A DNA stretch of 64,000 nucleotides from Trichoplusia ni (lineage: Eukaryota > Arthropoda > Insecta > Lepidoptera > Noctuidae), in NCBI RefSeq assembly GCF_003590095.1, contig NC_039481.1:12493895-12557894 (forward strand), written 5' to 3'. Below, one piece after another: positions 45,722 to 57,900 of the stretch. The position numbers were made by a program, and so were the translations under genes. The notes under the pieces were generated by a model, which worked only from the letters and a program-made list of their open reading frames with translations, had not been told where the DNA came from and made no database searches. Positions within the stretch are counted from its first letter, which is position 1; every line of letters starts with the position of its first letter.

Positions 45722-46554
45722 TTTCTAATAGAATTTCAGAAAACAAACCGGTGCCTTATTTATTCCCTAATAATTTGTTAATTTCAATTTTCCATCGCCC
45801 AAGCATAAATCAGCCAAATGTCACAAATCTTAAAAAGGAAGCAATAAAACATACACTTAATGGATTAAAACATATATTAAGTTTTCAAACTAATAATAAC
45901 AAACAATCAAATTAATATTAAAGTGAATTTAATAATAATTAAAACTAATTAATAATAAAACTACGATATCAAATGAAATTGATATTTAAATTCTGTACTA
46001 AAACTAGTGGCAATAGTTCATCTCAGTTTTAGGTTCCCCCCCCCCCCTTTAGTACATCGAAGATAACCTCTACTTTTTGTCCTGTGCGAGTGATACGCAT
46101 CACGACGCGACTTAATGTTACACGCGACAAATGTCCTATAATTTGGACGTACGTGGAGAGAAGCTCCATGATTCAAGAAGTAATGACCAAAATAATGATG
46201 TTACGCTCAAAACAAAACCACGTTACGTCGTGTCGCATTCCGCCTCAGATTGAACAACTGCCACATAAGCCACAAGTAGGGTATGCCGTTGAATTCCAGG
46301 GTAGCGTCCTGTCACGTTCGTTGCTCACACAGGACACAGCCTTACTCTTCCAGTAACCTCCTGAGATACTTTTTTAAGCTAATTGTGCTAAAATCATCAA
46401 AAGACCTTCCATATCTAAATTATCTTAGTTTAAAAACGTGTTTATAGACTTAAAAAGAGGCAAAGTCCATAGAATGTGTTTCAAACCTTTTTCTCAGGTT
46501 AACCAGGGTTGCCAGAGAGGAAATGTCTACTCAGGCGTTCTTAAGATGAATTTG

Positions 46555-46735
46555 ACATTATCTTTATTCTAGCCTTTCCCCAATGTCAGAGACGGCTTCC
46601 AGTCTAACTAGATGCAGCTACGTTAGAGTCTTATGCAAGGAGCGGCTATTTATCCCTACCTGGACAACTCAATACCTCTAGTCAGACTATCTAGCGTCTG
46701 ACCACCCGTAATGACTGTCAAACATGTATAAATAA
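46555..46735 (+). repeat. Moth interspersed repeat, partial copy
   Basis: 'ccagtctaactagatgcagct', 'tacctggacaactcaatacc', 'gcgtctgaccacccgtaatgactg' match the blocks at 10,555-10,735 in the same orientation. Confidence 0.6.
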
Positions 46736-47223
46736 CATCGTTTGACATAATAATGTAAAAGTGATATAATTTATTCCATTTGCAGAATAAACTATTTCAT
46801 TTTGTAATGTTAGTAGTTTTGTTTGTTAAGTTATTGGTACTATCCCCGCCTTCTTGGTGTATAACTTCGTTTCGACTAGATCATCTCGACTAGGCCGAGA
46901 AAGATTTTCCTTTTCCGTAACTGTAAAGTGATAAAATATTTACATAAGTTTCCAGAACAAACTGGACACACATAAAGAATAATTCCATTTTCAAAGGGTA
47001 TTATGAAAATTGGGCTAAATTGATTAAGGCTGTGCTTTACGACCAGGTGCGTTGTATGTGGATATATAAGAAACTACTTTTAGCGCTTCATTACGAGGAC
47101 ACATCCTTTCGCTTTCAAGGGTTGAAACCTCATGTGGCTGGCACCTGGCACAGGAATTCTTGTTCTTCCTCAATAGTAAGAATGGCCTCTACTGGTTTTG
47201 CCGAGACAAAGAAAAATATTTAC

Positions 47224-50200
47224 TTACTTCTCTCTAGCGTACTCTTGCCTGATCTCTCTTGTTGCATTGTAAAGTACAGCTTTAAGATCAGGGTAGGCTG
47301 CTAATAAATCTCTCCAATTATCTAGGTCCAGATGGACCAAATCTACAACCTAAAGATTAGGAGAATTTTTTTAAGGATTAAACAAAATTAATAAGTAGAA
47401 AAAATTAAATAACATAACACTAAATTGATCAATTGACTTCGAAAAGGGGGATGTTTTCAATTCGTCTATATTATTATGTATTTTTTAGCTCAGAATTTCG
47501 GAGTGGGTAAACAGATTTTGTTGATTGTTTTTAAATTAAACGTGAAATATACAGTTGGACATGAGGATTTCATCAAGTTTGGCTCGTTTTTTTTTTATTT
47601 GAAGTCAGTTGTATGTTTTTATTGTAAAAAAATCACCAGAGTTAATGAAATATACGAGTATATTATAAAAAATTACCGTCCGTGCATAATAGGTAAATTC
47701 ATTCTTTCTGTTTGGAAACAATCCAGTAATGCACCCGAAATATCCATTCGTGTATAACACAGATAATAGTTTTCCTTCACCGCTGAAATAGAAGTAGGTA
47801 TCTAAGAATAGGTTCGCTTGCAGCGCAAATTCGGACAATCAACCGCTACCAAGAAAGAGACAATCATAATGCAGATGGCATTAAGAAATGTAAAGTAAAG
47901 AACGAACGAACGTGAAAAATGTACTGTAATCCTAGTGTCTGGAGAAGCTCAGACTTATTTAACAAGGTTTAATTTATTTTTTGCATGCGTGAGGTTGACT
48001 GATACCACCCTGAATCCCAAATCCCTGTTTTTCATTTCATTACCTGGCATCATTATACCACTTCTCAAGTTCACCTTGATGGACGAAATAAGTTGTTGTA
48101 AACGTATCGCCTTCACGTACAATGCATTTACCTAAAACGTCATAAAATATTTTATATCTTTTAATTTAAAAGCAAAAAGCTTGTTTCATGAGTACTAGAC
48201 AACTGGTGAACATACTTATTCATTTATAAATGCTTGGAGTATAGCATTGACGGTCATTAACCACTAGACCAACAGGCCAGTCAATAATATTTAGTTTATA
48301 CCACATAAAAGAGTTGAAATAGAGGTCAAAGAATGATCTGATCTACATCTTGTTCATTTAAAGCTTAAAAAGTGTTTTTTGGCAGCTATACTTTAAACTT
48401 TAAAAATCTATCGTAACTATTTAGGTACTTACCGGGAAAAATAACAACACGTCGTAATCTTGCACATAACTGCCTCTTGAAATAATCTGGCATCTCTCGG
48501 AAACTTGGTGGGGCCTCCAAATGATGAGCGTAGAGTGCCGAAAAAACATCATGCCTTAAACATGGCGGCAATTGATAGGCTAGTTCTGGTAAGAATTCAC
48601 CTTGAAACAGTAGAACGTCATTATCAACAAAGGATTAAGCAGTTTCAGAAAATACAAGAAGTAGATGCTGAGGAAAAGATAAACTTCCAAACAATCCCAA
48701 AGTAATGATACCTTAAATACAAATAATACGATAGACATCTTTAAACCAGTGGCTAGACCGCGACCTGTGACTCCTGGCTAAAAAGATCTAGAATTTGTCC
48801 TGTCACTTCCTATGCCGAAAGTGTGCCACATCTGGTGACCTCATGTTGCAATTTGCTACATTGATCGAGAGTTAGCGCAGACCACTTGTATTTTTATCGT
48901 TTAACACTAAGAAAGCACTGATATAATATTTGCAATTAAACACGAAACAGAGAAAAAAAGGAGTTTAAAAAATAAATAAAAATGTCAATGGAGTGTTATG
49001 ATCAGGCACCCCACCCTTTTTTACAATATATTTTTTGATTTATCCCTCTTATCCATAATATGAATTTATTTTTTCGGATTATTTGTTACAGCGTATTTTT
49101 AGTTTTTTACCTTTTTGTCTTTTCCATACTAGGCTGGTGTAATCCGATACCGAGTCTTTTATAGATGCACAAAGACCACAGCTCGATAAATATTCTAAAA
49201 GATTTCTAACTGCGTAATCGTAGGTATAAAGCTCATGTAGCAATTGGTTTACGTAGTTGATCGCTGCAGCCAATATCCATAAATCTAGAAGGTGTAAACA
49301 GTAGGTAACCGCACATTTGTAGTAAACTTCTTCTATTGTAACAGCCATAACCTAAAAAGACAATAAAGTTATTGAATGGAAACATAATTGTGTTTTTTTT
49401 AAACAAACCAGGGTCCCAATTCTACTATTTGCAATGGCCGATGAATTAATGAAATTCGGCTTAAAATTACAATTTCCGTATTGACTTAAGCATTAAGCTA
49501 ACAAAATAATTGTAAATTCAGTACGGGACGGTACACTTAAGGTCAATACAATTAACTTCCATAGTTAAATAGCAAAATTGGGGTCCAGAATTCTTGTAGT
49601 TCCGATTGCAATTAGAAATAATATTAATAAACTAACAATACAAGTTTACTTATTATTAAATGATGCAACGTTTGGATCCAAATGGAGTCCTTAATCATGA
49701 GCTGACGCGGCGGCAAGGTTTCGAGTCAAACTGACACAGTTCGCCACCGTGTGAGTGAAACGTTGCATCATTTAACAATTAATCATCGGCAGGAAAAGTA
49801 CTATAAAAGTTTACTTAGATACTCACTACGTCAACATCCGTATGAGTATGGATCAAAATAATATACGTCAAAGCCACCAAATAATCATATGGCCAATACT
49901 TTGGAACCACGAAACCAGGTACAAGTTCACCTCTAGAATTTGGCATATCTTTTGTAACTCGCGCACAACCTAAAATCATATTAAAAATCTTAGTAAAATA
50001 TATCATCACATCAAAAGTGATAAGTCTTGTCATCAAAAGTGATAGCGAATTAGAAATCATTTACCTGCAATCTTACTGCGTCCCTTTTTAAGGCAAAAAA
50101 AAATTGTCTACGCCCGTTGAGAAATTCGAAAAAAATAACTGTCTCACCGCCTTTCCTAGAACCCGTGTGAAACCACTCTGCTTCTTCGATCGATTTACTT

Positions 50201-51909
50201 GATTCCATTATTGTTTTATTTATGTTTTCAATAGGAAACGTGTCATCTGTTAAGAAATAAATAAATCGCATTGTTCCATGTGAGTTACAAAGAAATACGC
50301 GTTTTAATTATAAACTGCTATACTCTGTCATAAGCAAACTGTTTGAAACTACAAGGCTAGGCAAAAACCCAAGTTCGCTTGTTTCCTGGATCTCCTCAAG
50401 CAATTGATCTAGTATAATATGACAGCCTTTGAAAAAAAGTCACAGAGAACTCTAACTTGCCAACAGACATGTTAAATAGACAGGCGTCCTACCGAATATG
50501 TGTAAATTGAAACGTGGTCTAAGCATTGCAGTATTCCTTTTTTTCCTATACAGTTAATGTAGCCTACTCCTTTTTACATCAAAATACCCGCCAATAAAAG
50601 CCACTATAAAAAGGCAAAATTGAAAAAAAAATCATTTTGTTGCATGTATGTATATGTACATCTAAATGCTTATAAATATTATGTAAGGCATAAACGGTTT
50701 CTTTAATATTACAAACAGACCCTCCAATTTTATCTAAAATATATATAATACATATATTCACTTACGTCTGCAGGCAACAATAATCCATCCACAAGTGAAA
50801 AAGTGCATTAACAGTACCACTATAGTCAACTTGAAAACTGCGTACACAACACTGTTCTGTAAAACGAGGTATAATCTTCCAATCAAAATACACAGAAATA
50901 AATGGAAAGATTGCAAAATTCGTCTAAAGCTGTAAATTGGTGGAAGGAAGTCTTCTCCTTTGGGCTGTTTGATGTACAACCTTATGTATGCTTAAACCTC
51001 TACACAGTTATGTAAACCAAAAGAAATTTTCAAAAGAGTCGCAGTGTTTTAATTTAATGTTTACTCTTTACCTTTAGAAAGAGGAGAGTTATTAGTTTGA
51101 CGTGTCTGTCTGCTTATAGCATCATAGGTCTTGAAGGGAGTTTCCGTTTATAGTGTCGGGACATTATAATTTCTTACCTCGTTACACCCAATCTTCATCA
51201 CTACTCCCCCATAAGTCGTGTAAAACCAATCTTAAATGAAAACGTCAATAAATAAGGACACAACATACCCTAAATTTCATACAGAAATGATGTCGAAAAT
51301 CAATCAAATGTCGAAGTCTTAGCAATCTTGCCAATTGAAATCTCCAGTCGTTATCTATGAAGGTCATCAATGGTAACAAAATTGTAAGGAAGTCGATATA
51401 AAATCCTGTACTCTTGAATTGTTGCAAGCCAATATGTTTATATTTCAACTTTTTATTCTCCACAACCAACTCAATCTGTACACAAGAAGAATTTATCAAA
51501 CTGTATCAGAGATTAATAACAAAGTAAATAGATGTTTCTGAGTTACATATAGATGTAGGCGCAAGCGCGGTTGGGTGGCATTGCGTGTTTTTGACATCAA
51601 CGCGTTTTTAAGCATGTGGCCATGTGTACATGCTAAGCCTGATTGTGATTGCAGTAGACTATAAACCCGATAATAATATATAATGAAAAAGGTACATACC
51701 GTCAAAAACTCTGATACCATCTGAGCCAGATGAATAATGTCCAAAACATACAGGACAATATAGAATCTAAACCATAATATAGACCATTCTGGAAGTAATG
51801 TGAAATTCAACACGATGATACTGGACGCGCAAGGACCAATAAACCAGGTCAGGAACAGCCAACGGGAATACCACGTCCGGTTACGATTTTCACATGGCCC
51901 TTTGCTCCA
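47224..51909 (-). CDS. Gene B repeat 4 (exons 19-28), C-terminal
   Basis: Exons: 51909-51700, 51475-51269, 50856-50766, 50246-50148, 49969-49827, 49351-49111, 48600-48433, 48131-48044, 47782-47677, 47349-47224. S4 reads RFQLARLLRLRHL. S5 keeps HFFTCGWIIVACR. The filter position is THTDVDV. All donors are GT, including the two that are GC in gene A. The CNBD-like domain has GYFGCITGLF. The predicted C-terminus is REIRQEYAREK; the stop codon overlaps a strong donor-like GTAAGTAA, so an alternative 3' end is possible. Confidence 0.82.
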
Positions 51910-54900
51910 CTAAAACAATAATTAACAATCAGACTCTTATCATAACGAGACTTCTAAACTCAATTAGACGATAAAGGAAAACATTCGTGGTATTAAAAGT
52001 CGAATCATATACATGTGGGAAGTGGTCTGGGATTAAAAGCATTTGTTTAACCTGAAGCATGATATTTTTTTTTGCCTTTTTAAATATTGTATGTACTTAC
52101 TGGAAGCTTAATAGTTTTACATCCTCGTATCAGGTACTGGACAGTATCATATGGATTCTCAATGTATAATTTTGCCGTTGCAAGAAAATCCTTTTTATGC
52201 TGTGGGTTTTTTGCGATGGTTTCTCTAATCTGAAAAGCAGAACGTAATTTATTAGCTGTTCCCGGCTATGTTTATCCGTACATAGAAATTTGCCATTCTC
52301 AATCCGGAGTATCAGCTAACTCCATGCTCAGGGTAAAAAACAAATGTTTACCCCGTTACGCTGATTTCCAAAAAATATTGGATACTTTATCGTGAAAACA
52401 AAAAAATTAAGGGCTATCCATTTGATTGTGAAATAAAATCTCGTGTGACGTCACTTACTAGTACGCTTTTTCTAGCAAGTGATGTTACTAGACTTGCATA
52501 CATTTCATCATCTTAAATGATTTTAATGTTTCTAACTCTTTGACGATGACAAGTGATAAAATGACAAATACCTGTTCAATATATTTGGGAAACCTGTCTG
52601 ACGGAATAATTACGTTTTTTTTTATTCAAATAGGCTATTACAACAGAATTGGTGAACCCAGGAAGAGATAGATAGACTGTGTCTATATTCGAAGGAAAAG
52701 CATATACTTCCCTTGCTAAAATGATAAGTTGAAGGTTATATGGTAGAAAAATTTACATTATACCAATCCCAAAGTTTTACGTCGAACATGAGTTACCCTG
52801 TAATACGATAAGATACGATAAGATTTACCTTATCAGTGATAATGCTCTGGAACATTTGGACGTCAATATATAGCAGATCAACCATTTCGGCAGAAGTCGC
52901 CGTTACACGGATAGGTCGTAATTTCGTACCTTGCAGTTGTCCAAATATATCGCCCTGTGTACAAGGTATATTTTTACGTAACTTTTAAAAGTGTTATATT
53001 ATGTACCAGTGCCACTAAACGAAATAAACAAATTAAAAAGATAAATAGACTTTAACGAAGTAGTTTCAAGAGTGATGTCATAATTTAAAAAAATATATAT
53101 TTATGTATAATTTATTTGTTCAACTTTTTTCCAACTATTCCAGCCGAATGCAACAGAATGTATTTGCCATAATAACTTTCGAAAGAGGGATTCATCTGAG
53201 AAGTGCGCATCGAGATTCGCTCGATCTAATGTCACGTCAGCTCATGATTCATGACTCCGGTTGGATCCGAAACTAGTTGGGAAATCCCAATTAATACGCG
53301 TGAGTAAACTGTTCTTCGACAATAGATTAAGGATACTCGATTTGAATAGAACTTGACAAAAAAAATTATGTCAGAATACTTAGAAACTTAACAGCATTTA
53401 CCTTACTAAGAACAATGAGCCTTTTTCCTTGTTGCCAAATATGAACTCTCCCACGATGCACTATGCATACATTGCTCACTAAGTCCATTTCTCTGAATAT
53501 GTCGTAATCAGGTAGGAAGAAACCCTGAATTGCTGCACCGGCCAAATTCCTCTGCATCATTTCTCCACCGCCCAATATAGTATCCAAGATAATGAAAGTC
53601 CTAAAAAACCGTACCTAAAGATATAAAGACCGTCAACCTTGAACTTCAGGAGCGAATATAGCATAAAAATGCATGCTTTGTTAAAATCATCGCAAGCAAC
53701 TTCCTTTCCTTCAAACTTTATAAAGACAATGTGCAAATAACCATAACCTACTTATGATAGAAAGAATAATTGATATCCTGTCGAAATAAGATACCAACGC
53801 GGTCTGTCATCATCTCTTGTACATTGGAGCCTTTAGTTCTGCAAAAATTATTCAAGATCAGTATGATTCAATTTTTTTTAAATATACAATTCCACATTCC
53901 ATGTTTCCACATTTTCCTTTACCTTAACCAATAATATCTGAGGTGGGCAATTACCCTTTGGATTAGTTTCTTCTCTACTCGCTCTGAGGTTAGAAATGTT
54001 TCCAGATGGTAAACGTCTTGTCGGTAAGCCACATCTCCTTGATAACTCAATACCAGAAGGGTGACAGAGAAACATGAAATGAACCTAAATAACAAGTGGT
54101 TAGGTTAGAGTTTTGTTCGTTAAGTGTACGTCAAGACAGGGGTGGTCAAAGTTGAAACGTGGAAAATATTAAATTAATTAAAAAAAATGTTATAACTCTA
54201 GGGAACAGTCAGATGTTTCTAGAAGAGGTTTGAGCATTTTGGTTACGTCAGTGGGGAATTTATACCTTGTTTTCCGGAAGTTAGAAAAAACCCAGACACA
54301 GAACAAAATAAGTGGTCTGTTGGTCTAGTAGTCAGTCACCCTGATTGATATACCGAAGGTTGCGAGTTCGATTCCCACCCACGCGATCATTTTTCTCTGT
54401 CTCAGGGGGTTATTTATGTGTAATATTGTTAAGATTATTACAATGGACTGCACGGATAGCCGAGTTGTACTTATTATTATTTAACAAGCATGTCGGTACA
54501 CCCGGCTATCCGTAACATCTGCAAAATTAATGTTATCCACCGATGAAAAAAAATATAATAACCTTTTTTAGAATAATCACTTTTCAGGAGATCTTACTTA
54601 CCAAATAATGAGACCAATTCCTATCAGCAGCATACCGACTCCTAGATTCTCCCTGTTAATTATGAATCTACCAAAGTTCATTTTCATCATTCCACTCTCA
54701 GCTAGGCTGAGGCTCTCAGCAAAGATCTGAAACGAAAGAAAGCGGAACATTCTTTTTCTATATCCATTACAACTTCTCGACTCCTGAAAGCAATACTATA
54801 CGGAGTCCGATTTTAAAAATTGGTGACCAAAACTGTCCGCGACAGCATATTATTATGTTCATCTTTTAAGGTTTACTTCATGACAATATTAACGGAAATT

Positions 54901-57900
54901 AATTTCGTTCTATTGTTTTAATAAGTATTTTTAATGAAAATGCGCAAAGATCCCTTAACTTCGTTTAATCTCGGGGAATATCTTTGGAGAAATCACTGTT
55001 TTAACATAGCCCCGCGATATTTTTGTAACGCGGTGGCAAGACCCGTTTGATTGATTTAAAAATCCCACCTTATATCGATCTAGCTATCATAGCCACGCGG
55101 ACGAAGTCACGAGCAACAGCTAGTTAATTGATGACAATGAACTTACCAAATGCAACTGGGACGGATTTAGTTTCGTGGGCTGGTGTAAATATTTAGGCAT
55201 CCAGCAATCATTGCGCCTCTGAATGTCAATTAATTCCATGTCTTCATCAAATACGAAGTTTACACAGTTTACCATCAAGTAATGACTGGCTCCGAAGACA
55301 ATCAATATGTTCACTATTTGCCACTTTAAAATCTGCGAAGCGAGCGAAGACCGTTACAGTATATTTTTAGTACGAAATATTTCTCGGGTTGGGCAACGCC
55401 GATAAATACGAGTGAGTAACCGGTGCATCAGTTAATAATGTATGACGATCTGGATAGGATAAAGATATATCCGGTCCAAATCTTTTAGTATCTCCCTAAC
55501 TTTCAAATATTACTGCGTAGGAAAAAAAACTAATACAGAAAATTAATACCAACCATTATGTATGCAATATTGACAGTCGGAAGATCACCGACATATTCAA
55601 AACATGCAAACAATATATATATATGAGCAAATCTGCAAATTGTGTTCATCAGCAAACAGTTATCAATGGATATTGTTTGCGTCATAAAGAGTTGTATAAT
55701 TTGGTACACTGGAACGACACCAATTATGTCTAATATGAAGCCTTTTGAAATATAGTTAAAGAAGCACTTCCTCTTTGAAGTTATCAATATTCCTCTATGG
55801 TCGTAATAATAAAGCTGAAAATATTAACCAATTTATTACCTAAGTATTGCGAATGTAAGCATACATACTAAAGTACTCATTTTTGGTAAAAAGATAAAAA
55901 ACTCTTTGGTCACTAGACGTCACTACAAGAATAATCCAGCCATAGGAATTTTGTTGTCTGAGTGTAACATTTCTGTCCATCAATCATCAGACTTGTCTTT
56001 TCATCGAGGGATCTTCCACTTCCGTACATTTGAGCACCCCATAGAAGTGTCACATCTACCCAATATTAGACCAGTAAAATTTCTCACGGGCGTATGTGTA
56101 AAATAATAGTAATCTTCGCACTTTCCACTTCTGGGTGCAGGCCTTTACCGAAATATACTGGGTGTCCCCTATAGGCCAGACGGGACAAGTCGTAAGATGA
56201 TAACTTGTTACGACTTGTTACGACTTGTCTTTGCAAAAAAAAAAACATGCTACACACAAAATTTGTTTACAAATGTTAAGTATGTTGACAAATGTTTTTC
56301 TTACGAATAATTTGATAATAATATCGATCCAGGCGATGCAATCACAAAAGGCGCTAATCTTCGCAAATGTCCATCTAAAAACAGCTCCAATCCCACCTGT
56401 TGGCGTTGTAAACATTAAAATTAAACAACTTTCTTGAAGAGGTGTAACACTCCTGTTTCCTGATTTTCGTTTTTATAGCAATCTTACCGAGACATGACGC
56501 CGACATTATAGACAATCCTACAATGACAGTTCTGAACACAAGCCAGGCTCTCAAAAATCTGTAAAGGATTTAATTTGCAAAGTATTCAAGAATTGGTTCT
56601 CATTTACAAAATAAATAAAATCAAAGTCAGTTCATTCACCTTGTTTCTGGCTCACCCCAAAAAATACCCTCGAATGGTAGCGAACGATTTTCCTCAAAGC
56701 CAACAAGTACTTTTGAAGTTGTCATCATTGACATTCTTGTGCTCTGGATTCTGCTCCTCATCGCTGATTGATACTGAAACAATAATATTATTATGTTACT
56801 AACATGCAATCGAAACTTTCGCTTCAACTTCCAATCTTAGGACGTAAGTTAATCCATTTACGCAGGATATGTGACCGAAGGCTACTTTTAAGGTTTCCAA
56901 CCCAAAAAAAAAAACAGAACCCTATTATAGCTGTTCTCGAGTTTTAGCGAGACTAACGAACAGCAATTCATTTTTATGTAATAATAGCTGTACCGGCGAA
57001 CTACGTACCGCCTAACAGTCGATGATAATCAAACAACTTTTTTTGCAACTTTGCCATATTTTCTCTCCGTTTAAACCTTCCCTGGAGGACTAAGAATCTT
57101 TGAAGACTAAAATAAGCCAAATCCGTTCAGCCATACTCGAGTTTTAGTGAGACTAACGAACAGCAATTCATTTTTAAAATATAAAGATTTTGAGAGATTA
57201 CTCACATCTTTATGCTTCAGCACGTTATTCCTGAACATGGTATCAAACTCCGGGCCATACTCAGTTTTACATGTGATTAAGAATGAATACTCAAATTTAA
57301 ATCGTTTATAAACTTCAATAAAATCGTTAACCGGTATATACAGGACCTAAAACAAATAACAGTCAAGTAAATAATATTATATGTTTTCTGTCATTATGAG
57401 GCCAGGCTCTGAAGAGTTACAGTCAACGTCTACTCAATATGCAAGATCTAGATGATGCTATATTACTTAACACAGCAATTTTCCAAACAAAAATAAAGTT
57501 TAAATAAGGTCGAAACTAAACTTTTCTGAATCCGAGAAAGCCGCAAAGACCATCCGTGAAAAGAATGGATGAACTTGCAGGGCTTATGAAATTCGAGATA
57601 ATCTATAACACCAGCACGTACCTCACATTCCGTGTATGCAGTATAAGCTTGTAATGATGGCTTAGAGAAAAAAACAGCACATACAGACATCATCAGACCA
57701 CCGGTCATATATGATGGTACTAACTCACCATTGTCATTGTATTGTTCCACTTTTACGTAACCCTGTAACGATATAGTACCGCTGGCATCGGGACAATATT
57801 TTAGACAATTAACTCAAATACATTTGTGAACTTAAAGCGCTACCCCGAGCAATGCGTCAAAAAATCCGAGCGGGCTTATTGCACGAATGCACATTCTATC

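Larger units (their letters stand above)
44723..47223. other. Intergenic region between gene A start and gene B stop
   Basis: 2.5 kb that must contain the gene A promoter and the gene B 3' UTR. I recognise no core promoter. An AATAAA on the minus strand at 46,775-46,770, about 450 bases past the gene B stop, is the nearest canonical signal. The rest is repeats (listed separately) and AT-rich sequence, including a C-run at 46,035-46,048. Confidence 0.55.

Noticed and set aside
54312..54445. A tRNA gene, because of good A-box and B-box matches
   Set aside because: The sequence does not close into an acceptor stem and is followed by a SINE-like tail; related heads occur at 28.5 and 48.2 kb.
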